Below, in pieces: positions 12,518 through 18,731 of a stretch of 20,691 nt of DNA. Under the pieces are notes generated by a model that saw only the letters and a program-made list of their open reading frames with translations, made no database searches and was not told the DNA's origin. This stretch comes from an uncultured Clostridia bacterium. Lineage in GTDB: Bacteria; Bacillota; Clostridia; Christensenellales; Borkfalkiaceae. Location: positions 1 through 20,691 of the forward strand of contig CANRFD010000015.1 in the NCBI GenBank assembly GCA_947629845.1, read 5' to 3'. A program made the position numbers and the translations under genes. Numbering within the stretch: position 1 is the first letter of the stretch; each line of letters begins with the position of its first letter.

Positions 12518-12915
12518 AATCTGATCTCCCGCAGCGTTTCGCCGCGCTTTTCGATGACAACTTTTTTCGCCCGCGAAGGGAGCAGCCCGCGGATATTTTC
12601 GCCCCATTCGACGAGGCAAACGCCGCCCATATCAAAATATTCGCCGAGCCCGAGGGACTCCGCGTACTGTTCGGACGGGATGCGGTAGCAGTCGAAGTGG
12701 TACAGCTTGCCGCCGTAGTCGTTGACGTAGGCGTAGGTGGGGCTCGTCACCTCGCACAGGATGCCGAGGCCCGCGGCAATGCCCTTGGCAAGCGCCGTCT
12801 TGCCCGCGCCCATCTCGCCCTCCAAAAGGACGACGTCGCCCGGGCGGAGCGTGCGGGCGTATTCCCTCGCCCAAGCCGCCGTCTCCTCTTCGCTGTGGGA
12901 AAGAAAAACAGCCAT
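12514..12915 (-). CDS. tsaE: tRNA t6A37 modification ATPase TsaE
   Basis: A 133-residue P-loop ATPase. Walker A is GEMGAGKT (33-40), followed by SPTYAYVNDY, HFDCYR (the family's HFDxYR) and LVEWGENI. TsaE hydrolyses ATP to reset the TsaB-TsaD complex during t6A synthesis in the cytoplasm. It is the first gene of the tsaE-tsaB-rimI-hydrolase-murF-ddl operon. No ribosome binding site is visible before the ATG at 12915, and the promoter's -10 ends 8 nt before it, so the mRNA should have a leader of about 2 nt or none. The stop overlaps the TTG start of tsaB. Confidence 0.95.
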   Translation of the reverse strand: MAVFLSHSEEETAAWAREYARTLRPGDVVLLEGEMGAGKTALAKGIAAGLGILCEVTSPTYAYVNDYGGKLYHFDCYRIPSEQYAESLGLGEYFDMGGVCLVEWGENIRGLLPSRAKKVVIEKRGETLREIRF

Positions 12916-12916
12916 A

Positions 12917-12952
12917 CGCCGATATTATAGCGCATATGGCCGTTTTTTGCAA
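12917..12952 (-). promoter_or_regulatory. Promoter of the tsaE-ddl operon, near-leaderless
   Basis: Read on the minus strand: -35 TTGCAA (12952-12947), a 17-bp spacer and -10 TATAAT (12929-12924). The expected +1 is near 12917, two bases before the tsaE ATG. It fits in the 54-bp gap after ribU. Confidence 0.75.
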
Positions 12953-12969
12953 GAAATTCGCGCGGGTTT

Positions 12970-13689
12970 TTATTTCTTTTGCGCGGGTGCGGCGGAAGCG
13001 GCGGGGGCGGAAGCGGCGGCCGCGGGTTCGCCGCCTTCAGAGGCGGAGGCGGAAGCGGAGGCGGGCTGCTGCGCCCCGTCGGGCTTTTTGCGCTTCCTGT
13101 CGAATTTGGCCGCTGTCGCCTTGATGAGCCGCGAGAGCGGCTTGTAGACGATGAACACGACGAGGGAGATGAGCACGCTCTTGATGGCGTTGAACGCGAG
13201 GACAAAGCCCCAGAGGGAGGCGAAGAGCGCCGCGCCGTCCATCTCCAAAAACTTGCCGAACACGGGGAAGTTGATGTAGCGGTTGACGAGCATGCTCGCA
13301 CCCACCTGCAGAACGCACGCGCACAGCAGGTAGAGCGCCACCCAGCCCCTGCCCTTCTTAAAGCGGTAGGCAATGGCGGGGATGATGATGTAGGCGGAGG
13401 ACATCAGGAAGTTGGCGAGCTCCCCCACGCCGCCCGTGGAGGTCTTGGTAAGGCACAGGAGCTCCTTGACGAGGATGGAGATAACGGCCTCGACGGGGCC
13501 GAAGATGAAGCCCTCGATCAGGAAGAACACGTTGGCGAAGTCAAGTTTCAGGAAGTTTGCGGGCGTGCCCGGGAAGAGGGAAAATTCCAAAAACGTGACC
13601 GCGAACGCGAGCGCCGTGAAGAGCGACATGTACGCGATGCGCGTCGCCGTAAACCTGCCGCGGAATGCCTGTCTTGTCTGTTCCTTCAT
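12970..13689 (-). CDS. ribU: Riboflavin ECF transporter S component RibU
   Basis: A 239-residue membrane protein with about six hydrophobic segments. Its LEFSLFPGTPANFLKLDFAN and TGGVGELANF stretches are typical of RibU. RibU binds riboflavin in the membrane and imports it with the shared EcfT and EcfAA' energy module, which is not in this window. An FMN riboswitch directly upstream makes riboflavin the almost certain substrate. The ATG at 13689 has GAGGTG about 5 nt before it. Odd feature: the last 35 or so residues are a low-complexity Ala/Ser/Glu/Pro tail encoded by GC-rich trinucleotide-like repeats (about 12975-13075), ending in lysines. Typical RibU proteins are shorter, so this tail is an extension of unknown role. 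No clear terminator follows; the tsaE promoter starts 54 bp downstream. Confidence 0.94.
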   Translation of the reverse strand: MKEQTRQAFRGRFTATRIAYMSLFTALAFAVTFLEFSLFPGTPANFLKLDFANVFFLIEGFIFGPVEAVISILVKELLCLTKTSTGGVGELANFLMSSAYIIIPAIAYRFKKGRGWVALYLLCACVLQVGASMLVNRYINFPVFGKFLEMDGAALFASLWGFVLAFNAIKSVLISLVVFIVYKPLSRLIKATAAKFDRKRKKPDGAQQPASASASASEGGEPAAAASAPAASAAPAQKK

Positions 13690-13710
13690 AAAAACACCTC
13701 TCTATACCGA

Positions 13711-13737
13711 CGCGCGCCCCAAAAAACGGGGCGCGCG
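13711..13737 (-). promoter_or_regulatory. GC-rich hairpin between FMN aptamer and ribU
   Basis: Perfect 10-bp stem CGCGCGCCCC/GGGGCGCGCG with a GUUUUUU loop in the mRNA. No U-tract follows, so it is not a plain intrinsic terminator. It spaces the aptamer from the ribU ribosome binding site and is probably part of the expression platform. Confidence 0.65.
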
Positions 13738-13741
13738 CCTG

Positions 13742-13853
13742 ATCTTTTCTCATCCGGACTATACCGTCGGTACGGGAATTTCACCCGTTCGGTCCCCCGC
13801 GGGGGATTCGCAGACTCTACTGCCGGTGGAGAATTTCACTCCGCCCCAAAGAT
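13742..13853 (-). promoter_or_regulatory. FMN riboswitch (RFN element)
   Basis: The minus strand carries the conserved RFN core: GGGGCGGAGTGAAATTC, then CACCGGCAGTAGAGTCTGCG, GGGTGAAATTCCCGTACCG and ACGGTATAGTCCGGATGAGA. P1 is formed by ATCTTT (13853-13848) and AAAGAT (13747-13742). FMN binding normally lowers expression of riboflavin genes. An 8-nt match, TACCGACG in the aptamer (13772-13765) with CGTCGGTA (13712-13705) just before the ribU ribosome binding site, offers an alternative fold. Confidence 0.97.
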
Positions 13854-14064
13854 ATTTTTTCGCAAATTTCTTTTTCTGCAACGCCCTGCGGGCGGCATAT
13901 CAAGGTCAAAGAAATTATGCGAGGATTTTAGTTTTTTGATTTCATGTAACGTTTCGGCCGCGCCCTTTCTGCCTTGCTTGAACATTAAGGCGACAGGTCT
14001 CGCCAAATTGGGTCGCCTTCCGTGGGTACCTTCCTTTTCCGCCCCCCATGAGAGCCTTCCTCTC

Positions 14065-14100
14065 TGCCCCCTCCTCGGGAGGGGGGTAGGGGGGTGGGGT
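14065..14100 (+). repeat. Family B GC-rich repeat, short variant
   Basis: TGCCCCCTCCTCGGGAGG leads into G6-TA-G6-T-G4. It is the only repeat copy in the 13854-14259 gap between the SGNH gene and the riboswitch. The rest of that gap holds no supportable gene. A TTGCAG hexamer near 13880 with an AT-rich stretch around 13856 might be the ribU promoter, but it is too weak to list. Confidence 0.75.
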
Positions 14101-14259
14101 GAAACAAAATTCCTCCCCTCCGCGCCACGTCGTACATCGGCGGGAACTCCGCCCATGCACCGCTATTATAATCCGCAGCCTGCAAAATTGCAAGCGTTTT
14201 GCGGAAAATTTAAGAACACAAGCAACAAAACCGCCGCCAACCCCCATTTCAGGTTTGTT

Positions 14260-15054
14260 TTAGGCCGCTTCCGCCGCGGGCTTATAGTTTTCCCTTATGA
14301 AGTCCGCGACCACGGGAGCGAGAACGGTTTTGTAAAACTCCTGCGACGGGTGAACGCCGTCCCCGCTGTAACCGACCGAATTGTATTCAAGCGAAAAATC
14401 ACATAAAGAATTTGTGTCCAATACGGGGATGTCGTATTTTGCGCCAACGTCCTTATATGCCTGACATATTTGTGCGCGTTTACTGACGGTGCCCCAAACG
14501 CTTTCAAGAGGGGTCATAAAGAAAATAAATGCGTTCGGATATTTTTCCTTCAACCCCTTTGCAAGTGCATTCAACGCGCCGTAAATCGTATCCGTGACAG
14601 TATCGTCTATTGTACCGATAACGCCCTGCGTAAAATCGTTTGTGCCGCCCATGAGCGAAACAATATCCGCTTCACCCATTTCGGAGTAGCGTTCGCACAT
14701 GGGCTGATATCCGTGAGTGTAAGACGACGTTTTTGAACACAATGTACTGCCGCTCATGCCATAGTTTTTAACGCTCTTCAAATTCAAAATGTTTCCCACG
14801 CATACGCAATAAGGCTCTTCGGCGACAGCGCCGCCTACCCCGCCCATTGTAATGCTGTCGCCAAGAGCGGCATAAGTCAATTCGGAAAAGTCAACCCCAC
14901 CTTTATCTTTCGCCCCGAATGTGTCGGCAAGCCAATTTTTTATGGGCGAACCGAACATTACCCCGAGCCCAAACGACAGGGCAAGCAAAAGCACGGCAAG
15001 GAGCGTTGCGCCTACGCCGCGCAATACTTTGTATTTTGACTGATTTTGCATCAT
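14260..15054 (-). CDS. Membrane-anchored SGNH/GDSL hydrolase
   Basis: A 264-residue protein with an N-terminal signal-anchor helix at about residues 10-34 and an SGNH hydrolase domain outside. Block I is ALGDSIT (Ser67), block II is YGMSGST, block III GGTND, and block V DGVHPSQEF with Asp232 and His235. All four catalytic blocks are present, so an active secreted esterase is likely. Substrates of such proteins are often acetylated glycans or acyl chains; the target cannot be read here. Two ATGs lie side by side at 15054 and 15051; GAGG upstream suits the second slightly better, so the true start may be one codon later. It follows glyA by 48 nt on the same strand and probably shares its transcript. 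Base composition looks lower in GC than glyA, a hint of separate origin. Confidence 0.92.
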   Translation of the reverse strand: MMQNQSKYKVLRGVGATLLAVLLLALSFGLGVMFGSPIKNWLADTFGAKDKGGVDFSELTYAALGDSITMGGVGGAVAEEPYCVCVGNILNLKSVKNYGMSGSTLCSKTSSYTHGYQPMCERYSEMGEADIVSLMGGTNDFTQGVIGTIDDTVTDTIYGALNALAKGLKEKYPNAFIFFMTPLESVWGTVSKRAQICQAYKDVGAKYDIPVLDTNSLCDFSLEYNSVGYSGDGVHPSQEFYKTVLAPVVADFIRENYKPAAEAA

Positions 15055-15102
15055 TCGCCTCGAAAACCGCTTTCTTGCAATGTTGCACAAGCGGATCGCA
15101 AA

Positions 15103-16353
15103 TTATTGAATATCGTCCCGATAGAGCGGGAATTTTTCGCAGAGGGCGGAAACCCGCTCCGAGACGGCGGCGATCGCCCCTTCTCGCCTGCGGATGACGT
15201 CGGTGACGAGGTCGGCGATCTCGCGCGCTTCCCCTTCCCTCATGCCGCGGGAGGTGATGGCGGGCGTGCCGATGCGCAGGCCGCTCGTCACAAACGGGGA
15301 CGTCGTCTCAAACGGGACGGTGTTCTTGTTCGCCGTGATGTGCGCCCTGTCGAGAAGGGCCTCGAGCTCCTTCCCCGTAATGTCCTCGCCGCGCAGGTCG
15401 AGCAGCATCAGATGGTTGTCGGTGCCGCCCGAAACGAGCCGCACGCCGTTCTCAACAAATCGCTGCGCCATGGCGGCCGCATTTTTAACGACATGTACTT
15501 GATATGTGCGGAAGGCGGGCGAGAGCGCCTCCTTGAAGGCGACGGCCTTTGCCGCGATGACGTGCATCAGCGGTCCGCCCTGCGTGCCCGGGAACACCGC
15601 TTTGTCCACCATTTTCGCATATTTTTCCCTGCACATGATCGCCCCGCCGCGCGGGCCGCGCAGCGTCTTGTGCGTGGTCGTCGTCACAAAGTCGGCATAC
15701 GGCACGGGGGAAGGGTGCAGCCCCGCCGCCACAAGCCCCGCAATGTGGGCGATATCGACGAACATATACGCCCCCACTTCGTCGCAGATCTCGCGGATGC
15801 GGGCAAAGTCGATGACGCGCGGATAGGCGCTCGCCCCCGCAATGATCATTTTGGGCTTGCATTCCCGCGCAATGCGTGCCATTTCGCCATAGTCGATGGT
15901 CTCCGTCTCCCGCGAGACGCCGTAGGGCACGATGTTGTAGTAGAGCCCGGAGAAGTTGACGGGCGAGCCGTGCGTCAGGTGGCCGCCGTGGGAAAGATCC
16001 ATCCCCATGACGGTGTCGCCCGGCTTGACCGCCGCCATGTAGACGGCGAAATTCGCCTGTGCGCCGCTGTGCGGCTGAACGTTGGCATGCTCGCAGCCGA
16101 ACAGCTGCTTCAAGCGGCCGCGCGCGAGCTCTTCCGCCTCGTCCACAAAGGCGCAGCCGCCGTAGTACCGACGGCCGGGATAGCCCTCCGCATATTTGTT
16201 GGTGAGATGGCTGCCCAACGCCGCCATGACCGCCGGGGAGACGATGTTCTCGCTCGCGATGAGCTCTAAATTGCCGCGCTGACGCTGAAGTTCTCGCTCC
16301 ATCGAGGCGGCGAGTTCGGGATCGGTCTTGCGGATACAGGTCAAATCGATCAT
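15103..16353 (-). CDS. glyA: Serine hydroxymethyltransferase
   Basis: A 416-residue PLP enzyme that converts serine and tetrahydrofolate to glycine and 5,10-methylene-tetrahydrofolate in the cytoplasm. Family motifs include LELIASENIVS (29-39), NKYAEGYPGRRYYGGC (52-67), HSGAQAN and TTTTHKTLRGPRGG, with PLP lysine Lys229. Length is normal for the family. AAGGAG lies 6 nt before the ATG at 16353. It has its own strong promoter, and the SGNH hydrolase follows 48 nt downstream. A family D repeat ends only a few base pairs upstream of the -35. Confidence 0.97.
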   Translation of the reverse strand: MIDLTCIRKTDPELAASMERELQRQRGNLELIASENIVSPAVMAALGSHLTNKYAEGYPGRRYYGGCAFVDEAEELARGRLKQLFGCEHANVQPHSGAQANFAVYMAAVKPGDTVMGMDLSHGGHLTHGSPVNFSGLYYNIVPYGVSRETETIDYGEMARIARECKPKMIIAGASAYPRVIDFARIREICDEVGAYMFVDIAHIAGLVAAGLHPSPVPYADFVTTTTHKTLRGPRGGAIMCREKYAKMVDKAVFPGTQGGPLMHVIAAKAVAFKEALSPAFRTYQVHVVKNAAAMAQRFVENGVRLVSGGTDNHLMLLDLRGEDITGKELEALLDRAHITANKNTVPFETTSPFVTSGLRIGTPAITSRGMREGEAREIADLVTDVIRRREGAIAAVSERVSALCEKFPLYRDDIQ

Positions 16354-16393
16354 GGGGTTCTCCTTTTTTTATGATATAGGGGGCTCTTTTTTT

Positions 16394-16422
16394 ATTATAG
16401 CAGAAATTTCCGCCGCACGCAA
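16394..16422 (-). promoter_or_regulatory. glyA promoter
   Basis: Read on the minus strand: -35 TTGCGT (16422-16417), a 17-bp spacer and an extended -10 TGCTATAAT with TATAAT at 16399-16394. Expected +1 near 16387, giving a 33-nt leader with the AAGGAG site. Confidence 0.75.
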
Positions 16423-16428
16423 CCCCTT

Positions 16429-16474
16429 TTGGCTCCCCCTTTGGGGGAGCTGTCACGAAGTGACTGAAGGGGTT
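16429..16474 (+). repeat. Family D palindrome repeat, copy 3
   Basis: TTGGCTCCCCCTTTGGGGGAGC, written as stem GCTCCCCC/GGGGGAGC around TTT, is followed by a second hairpin GTCAC-GAA-GTGAC and TGAAGGGGT. The second hairpin differs in sequence from copies 1 and 2 but stays perfectly paired. It begins the largest island (16429-17317), which has no supportable gene. Confidence 0.75.
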
Positions 16475-16505
16475 CTCGCCCGTCTACCGCCCCGCCACAC
16501 AAAAT

Positions 16506-16587
16506 GTCATGTCGAGCGTAGTCGAGACATCTCTACCTTATTTTAAGATTTCTCCATGCGCCGCTTACGCGGCTTGGTCGAAATGAC
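16506..16587. repeat. Family A two-hairpin repeat, copy 6
   Basis: GTCAT to ATGAC, 82 bp. The left stem is ATGTC/GACAT, with the compact loop GAGCGTAGTCGA. The right stem is ATTTC/GAAAT, with an internal CGCCGC..GCGGC hairpin. Link CTCTACCTTATTTTAAG. Confidence 0.8.
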
Positions 16588-16608
16588 AGTCTCCCGCCAC
16601 ACAATCAC

Positions 16609-16703
16609 GTCATGTTGAGCCGCCCGCCGACGTCCTTTCGGCGAGCGTGTCGAAACATATCCTTATTATAATGCGGACATCCCTCGACTACGCTCGGGAT
16701 GAC
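16609..16703. repeat. Family A two-hairpin repeat, copy 7
   Basis: GTCAT to ATGAC, 95 bp. The left stem is ATGTT/AACAT and the right stem ATCCC/GGGAT. The link is TTATTATAATGCGG. The left loop contains a CGCCGA..TCGGCG stem. Confidence 0.8.
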
Positions 16704-16722
16704 GTAATCATATCGTCTTGCC

Positions 16723-16756
16723 GCCCCCTCTCGGGAGGGGGGTAGGGGGGTGGGGC
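16723..16756 (+). repeat. Family B GC-rich repeat, short variant
   Basis: GCCCCCTCTCGGGAGG leads into G6-TA-G6-T-G4. Same plus-strand orientation as every other copy in the window. Confidence 0.75.
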
Positions 16757-16790
16757 TCTGTCCCCCGCCCGTCCCCGCAATGTCTCCGCC

Positions 16791-16835
16791 CCTCCTCATT
16801 CCGAGGCTCCGCAGGAGCCGAGTGAATCTTCCCTA
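16791..16835 (+). repeat. Family C hairpin repeat
   Basis: CCTCCTCATTCCGAG, stem GGCTCC-GCA-GGAGCC, then GAGTGAATCTTCCCT. Lies 35 bp after a family B copy. Confidence 0.75.
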
Positions 16836-16907
16836 AATCCCCCGCCCCGCCATATAATCACGTCATGTCGCCCCGCGCCTGTCTACCGTCATGGCGCACA
16901 AAATCAC

Positions 16908-16977
16908 GTCATCCTGAGCTCCGTCGAAGGATGACCTTATTATACTGCGGACACCTTTCGACTACGCTCAAGGTGAC
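16908..16977. repeat. Family A two-hairpin repeat, copy 8
   Basis: GTCAT to GTGAC, 70 bp. The left stem is ATCCT/AGGAT. The right stem is ACCTT/AAGGT: the usual closing A-T pair has changed on both sides (CAC and GTG), a clear compensatory change. Link TTATTATACTGCGG. Confidence 0.8.
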
Positions 16978-17000
16978 GTATTTATGCCCCGCCCGCCCCC

Positions 17001-17057
17001 TTGCTGTCCCCTCGAGGGGAAAGTGGCGCGCCGCCCTTGCGCGTCAAAAGGGGTGTC
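17001..17057 (+). repeat. Family D repeat, copy 4 (diverged)
   Basis: TTGCTGTCCCCTCGAGGGG, a GCGCGCC..TTGCGCGTC-rich second part, then AAAAGGGGTGTCGCACA. It keeps the order palindrome, variable hairpin, AGGGGTGTC but is the most diverged copy. Confidence 0.6.
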
Positions 17058-17083
17058 GCACAAAATCACGCCCACCTTTCTCG

Positions 17084-17131
17084 CCGCCCCCTCCGCGGGA
17101 GGGGGTGTCCCGTAGGGACGGGGGTGGGGCT
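17084..17131 (+). repeat. Family B GC-rich repeat, long variant
   Basis: GCCGCCCCCTCC/GGGAGGGGGTG followed by TCCCGTAGGGACGGGGGTGGGG. The CCCGTAGGGA insert pairs with itself; the other long copy has CCCGCAGGGA. Confidence 0.7.
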
Positions 17132-17183
17132 ACAAATCACATCATGTCGCCCCGCGCCACACAAATCACGCCCCCCAACAAAA

Positions 17184-17212
17184 CCGCCCCGCCGACTGTG
17201 TCGGCGGGGCGG
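17184..17212. repeat. Perfect 12-bp hairpin related to the family A loop hairpin
   Basis: CCGCCCCGCCGA (17184-17195) and TCGGCGGGGCGG (17201-17212) with loop CTGTG. It is like the hairpin inside family A copies 4 and 5, with a T-A pair changed to C-G and other paired changes. The core GCCGA-NTGTG-TCGGC is kept. Confidence 0.7.
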
Positions 17213-17223
17213 CCATAAAAATT

Positions 17224-17317
17224 GTCATTTCGACCAAGCGAAGCGGCGCACGAAGTACCAAGCGGAGCCCGCACTTTTGTCATTTCGACCAAGCGAAGCG
17301 CGTGGAGAAATCTCCAC
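17224..17317. repeat. Two truncated family A left halves in tandem
   Basis: The 22-bp sequence starting GTCATTTCGACCAAGCG occurs at 17224-17245 and 17279-17300. The second continues to GTGGAGAAATCTCC and forms the ATTTC/GAAAT stem. It stops 5 bp from the stop codon of the LRR lipoprotein gene, where a terminator would be expected. Confidence 0.7.
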
Positions 17318-17321
17318 CTCT

Positions 17322-18317
17322 TTATTCAAAATACGTCACGTTGCCGTCTTTGTCCACCGTCCCGTCCAAGCAGGTCACGGTATATTCGCCGGCACCTCTG
17401 TCCCAATCGCCTATTTTTTCTATATCTTGCCACGCCGCCACCGTACCGTTAAATTGAATATCCGTCAACTCGCTGCAATCATCGAACGCGCCACTCCCAA
17501 TCGAGATCACGCCGGCGGGAATCTCAATACTCGTCAACCCGCTGCAAGCAATGAACGCCTGAACTCCAATCGAGGTCACGCCGTCGGGAATAATAATGCT
17601 TGTCAATGAAATGCAAGTGGAAAACGTTGCACCTCCAATCGAAGTCACGCCGCTACCGATCGTCACGCTCGTCAATTCCCTACAAACTCCGAACGCGGCC
17701 TCCCCCATCGAAGTAACACTGCCGGGAATAATAATGCTCGTCAACCCGCTACACCCAAATGCCCTATAGCCAATCGAAGTCAATCCTTTCCCCAAGTTTG
17801 CGCTTTTTAATCCTTGGCAAAACATAAAGGTATCATCCCCGATCGAGGTTACGCTATCCGGAAGCGTGATGCCAGTAAGCGAGTAAACAAAAAACTGTTC
17901 CATGGCGTCCGGGCCACCAATGCTCGCCTCCATCATTTCTTGTACTTCCTCCGTTGTCCACCCGTACACCGCCGTTACAAATTTCCCCTGATAGCCGTAG
18001 GGAACCACGACGTCTCCGCTTTCCTTTTGGATGTGCAAAACGTGGTAGGTGTCCGTTTCATCGTCGAGTTCATAGGTGAGCCCCTCGGTGAACTCCCACT
18101 TGTCGCCGCAGAGGCTGCATACGTTGTCTGCGGTGAATTGGTGTGCGCACGTTTCGCCTCCCTCCTCTCCTTGGGAGCCGCCCGTTCCGCCTTGTTCGGT
18201 CTGCGAGCCGCCTGTGCTGCCGCCGTTTCCGCTGCTCTCGCCGCAACCCGCCAGCCCGAAGGACAGGCACGTCACCGCAACAAGTAACGATAAAATTGCT
18301 AAAATCCTTTTTTTCAT
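17322..18317 (-). CDS. BspA-type leucine-rich-repeat lipoprotein
   Basis: A 331-residue surface lipoprotein. The signal peptide ends in lipobox LAGC with Cys25. A Gly/Ser/Gln/Glu linker follows (26-56), then a small Cys motif, CAHQFTADNVCSLCG (57-71), that looks metal-binding or structural. A globular stretch precedes six tandem LRR_5/BspA repeats of 22-23 residues (about 147-283, consensus LTSIxIPxGVTSIGxxAFxxCSG), and a short C-terminal cap ends the protein. Such repeats bind host or bacterial surface partners in other species; no specific ligand can be inferred. AAGGAGG lies 7 nt before the ATG at 18317. The promoter has a 17-bp palindrome as its spacer and faces a divergent XRE gene, so tight repression is likely. 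Signal peptide and linker resemble the lipoprotein at 6121-7725. Confidence 0.93.
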   Translation of the reverse strand: MKKRILAILSLLVAVTCLSFGLAGCGESSGNGGSTGGSQTEQGGTGGSQGEEGGETCAHQFTADNVCSLCGDKWEFTEGLTYELDDETDTYHVLHIQKESGDVVVPYGYQGKFVTAVYGWTTEEVQEMMEASIGGPDAMEQFFVYSLTGITLPDSVTSIGDDTFMFCQGLKSANLGKGLTSIGYRAFGCSGLTSIIIPGSVTSMGEAAFGVCRELTSVTIGSGVTSIGGATFSTCISLTSIIIPDGVTSIGVQAFIACSGLTSIEIPAGVISIGSGAFDDCSELTDIQFNGTVAAWQDIEKIGDWDRGAGEYTVTCLDGTVDKDGNVTYFE

Positions 18318-18357
18318 GTTTTTGCCTCCTTTTTTTCCTTATTTGGAACATACTTAT

Positions 18358-18410
18358 ATTTTAGTCCAAATTTTTTGGACAGTCAAGTAAATCGTCCACA
18401 TTTTTGGTAC
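18358..18410 (-). promoter_or_regulatory. LRR lipoprotein promoter with palindromic operator as spacer, plus second operator copy
   Basis: Read on the minus strand: -35 TTGACT (18386-18381), a 17-bp spacer and -10 TAAAAT (18363-18358). The spacer is exactly the perfect palindrome GTCCAAATTTTTTGGAC (18364-18380, plus strand). A diverged copy, GTCCACATTTTTGGTAC (18394-18410), matches at 14 of 17 positions and starts 30 bp away. It sits just upstream of the divergent XRE gene and overlaps a possible TACTAAT -10 (18408-18414) for it. Confidence 0.8.
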
Positions 18411-18424
18411 TAATTTGTTGGAAT

Positions 18425-18655
18425 ATGAAAAACATATTTGCATCGCGCTTGAGCGAACTCATACGGGAAAGCGGAAAAAATCAAAATCATATCTGCGCCG
18501 ATTTGAAGATCACGAAGCAAAAATTTTCGAATTGGAAAACGGGTTACTGCGAACCGAATTTGGACGATCTCATCATGCTTGCCCTTTATTTTGATGTCTC
18601 CGCGGATTTCCTGTTGGGGATCGAGGACGAAACGGGCGCAAAAAGCAACATGTAA
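18425..18655 (+). CDS. XRE-family (Cro/C1-type) helix-turn-helix regulator
   Basis: A 76-residue protein: MKNIFASRLSELIRESGKNQ, HTH core NHICADLKITKQKFSNWKTG (about 21-40), then YCEPNLDDLIMLALYFDVSADFLLGI. It is a single Cro/C1-like DNA-binding domain with a short polar tail and no sensor domain. It faces the LRR lipoprotein gene, with two operator-like sites between them, so it most likely represses that gene and itself. The ATG at 18425 is chosen from the protein sequence; a TTG 21 nt upstream is in frame but adds nothing family-like. No proper ribosome binding site is seen, only TTGG 4 nt before the ATG, so the leader may be very short. It converges with rseP, and a shared hairpin terminator separates them. 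Confidence 0.92.
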   Translation: MKNIFASRLSELIRESGKNQNHICADLKITKQKFSNWKTGYCEPNLDDLIMLALYFDVSADFLLGIEDETGAKSNM

Positions 18656-18682
18656 AATTATTTATAAACGGCAAAAAATTAC

Positions 18683-18710
18683 CCCGTCCCGCGGAATACC
18701 GCGGGACGGG
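18683..18710 (-). terminator. Intrinsic terminator for dxr-rseP, possibly bidirectional
   Basis: Perfect 12-bp stem CCCGTCCCGCGG/CCGCGGGACGGG with a 4-nt loop. On the minus strand it is followed, after GTAA, by six U residues, as expected for rseP. On the plus strand the tail is TTTCAT, weaker, so it may also stop the XRE transcript. Confidence 0.85.
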
Positions 18711-18731
18711 TTTCATAAAAACGGCAAAACG

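Noticed and set aside
16429..17317. An insertion sequence or transposon remnant in the largest island
   Set aside because: No transposase-like frame or terminal inverted repeats spanning the island; it is a mosaic of short repeat families.
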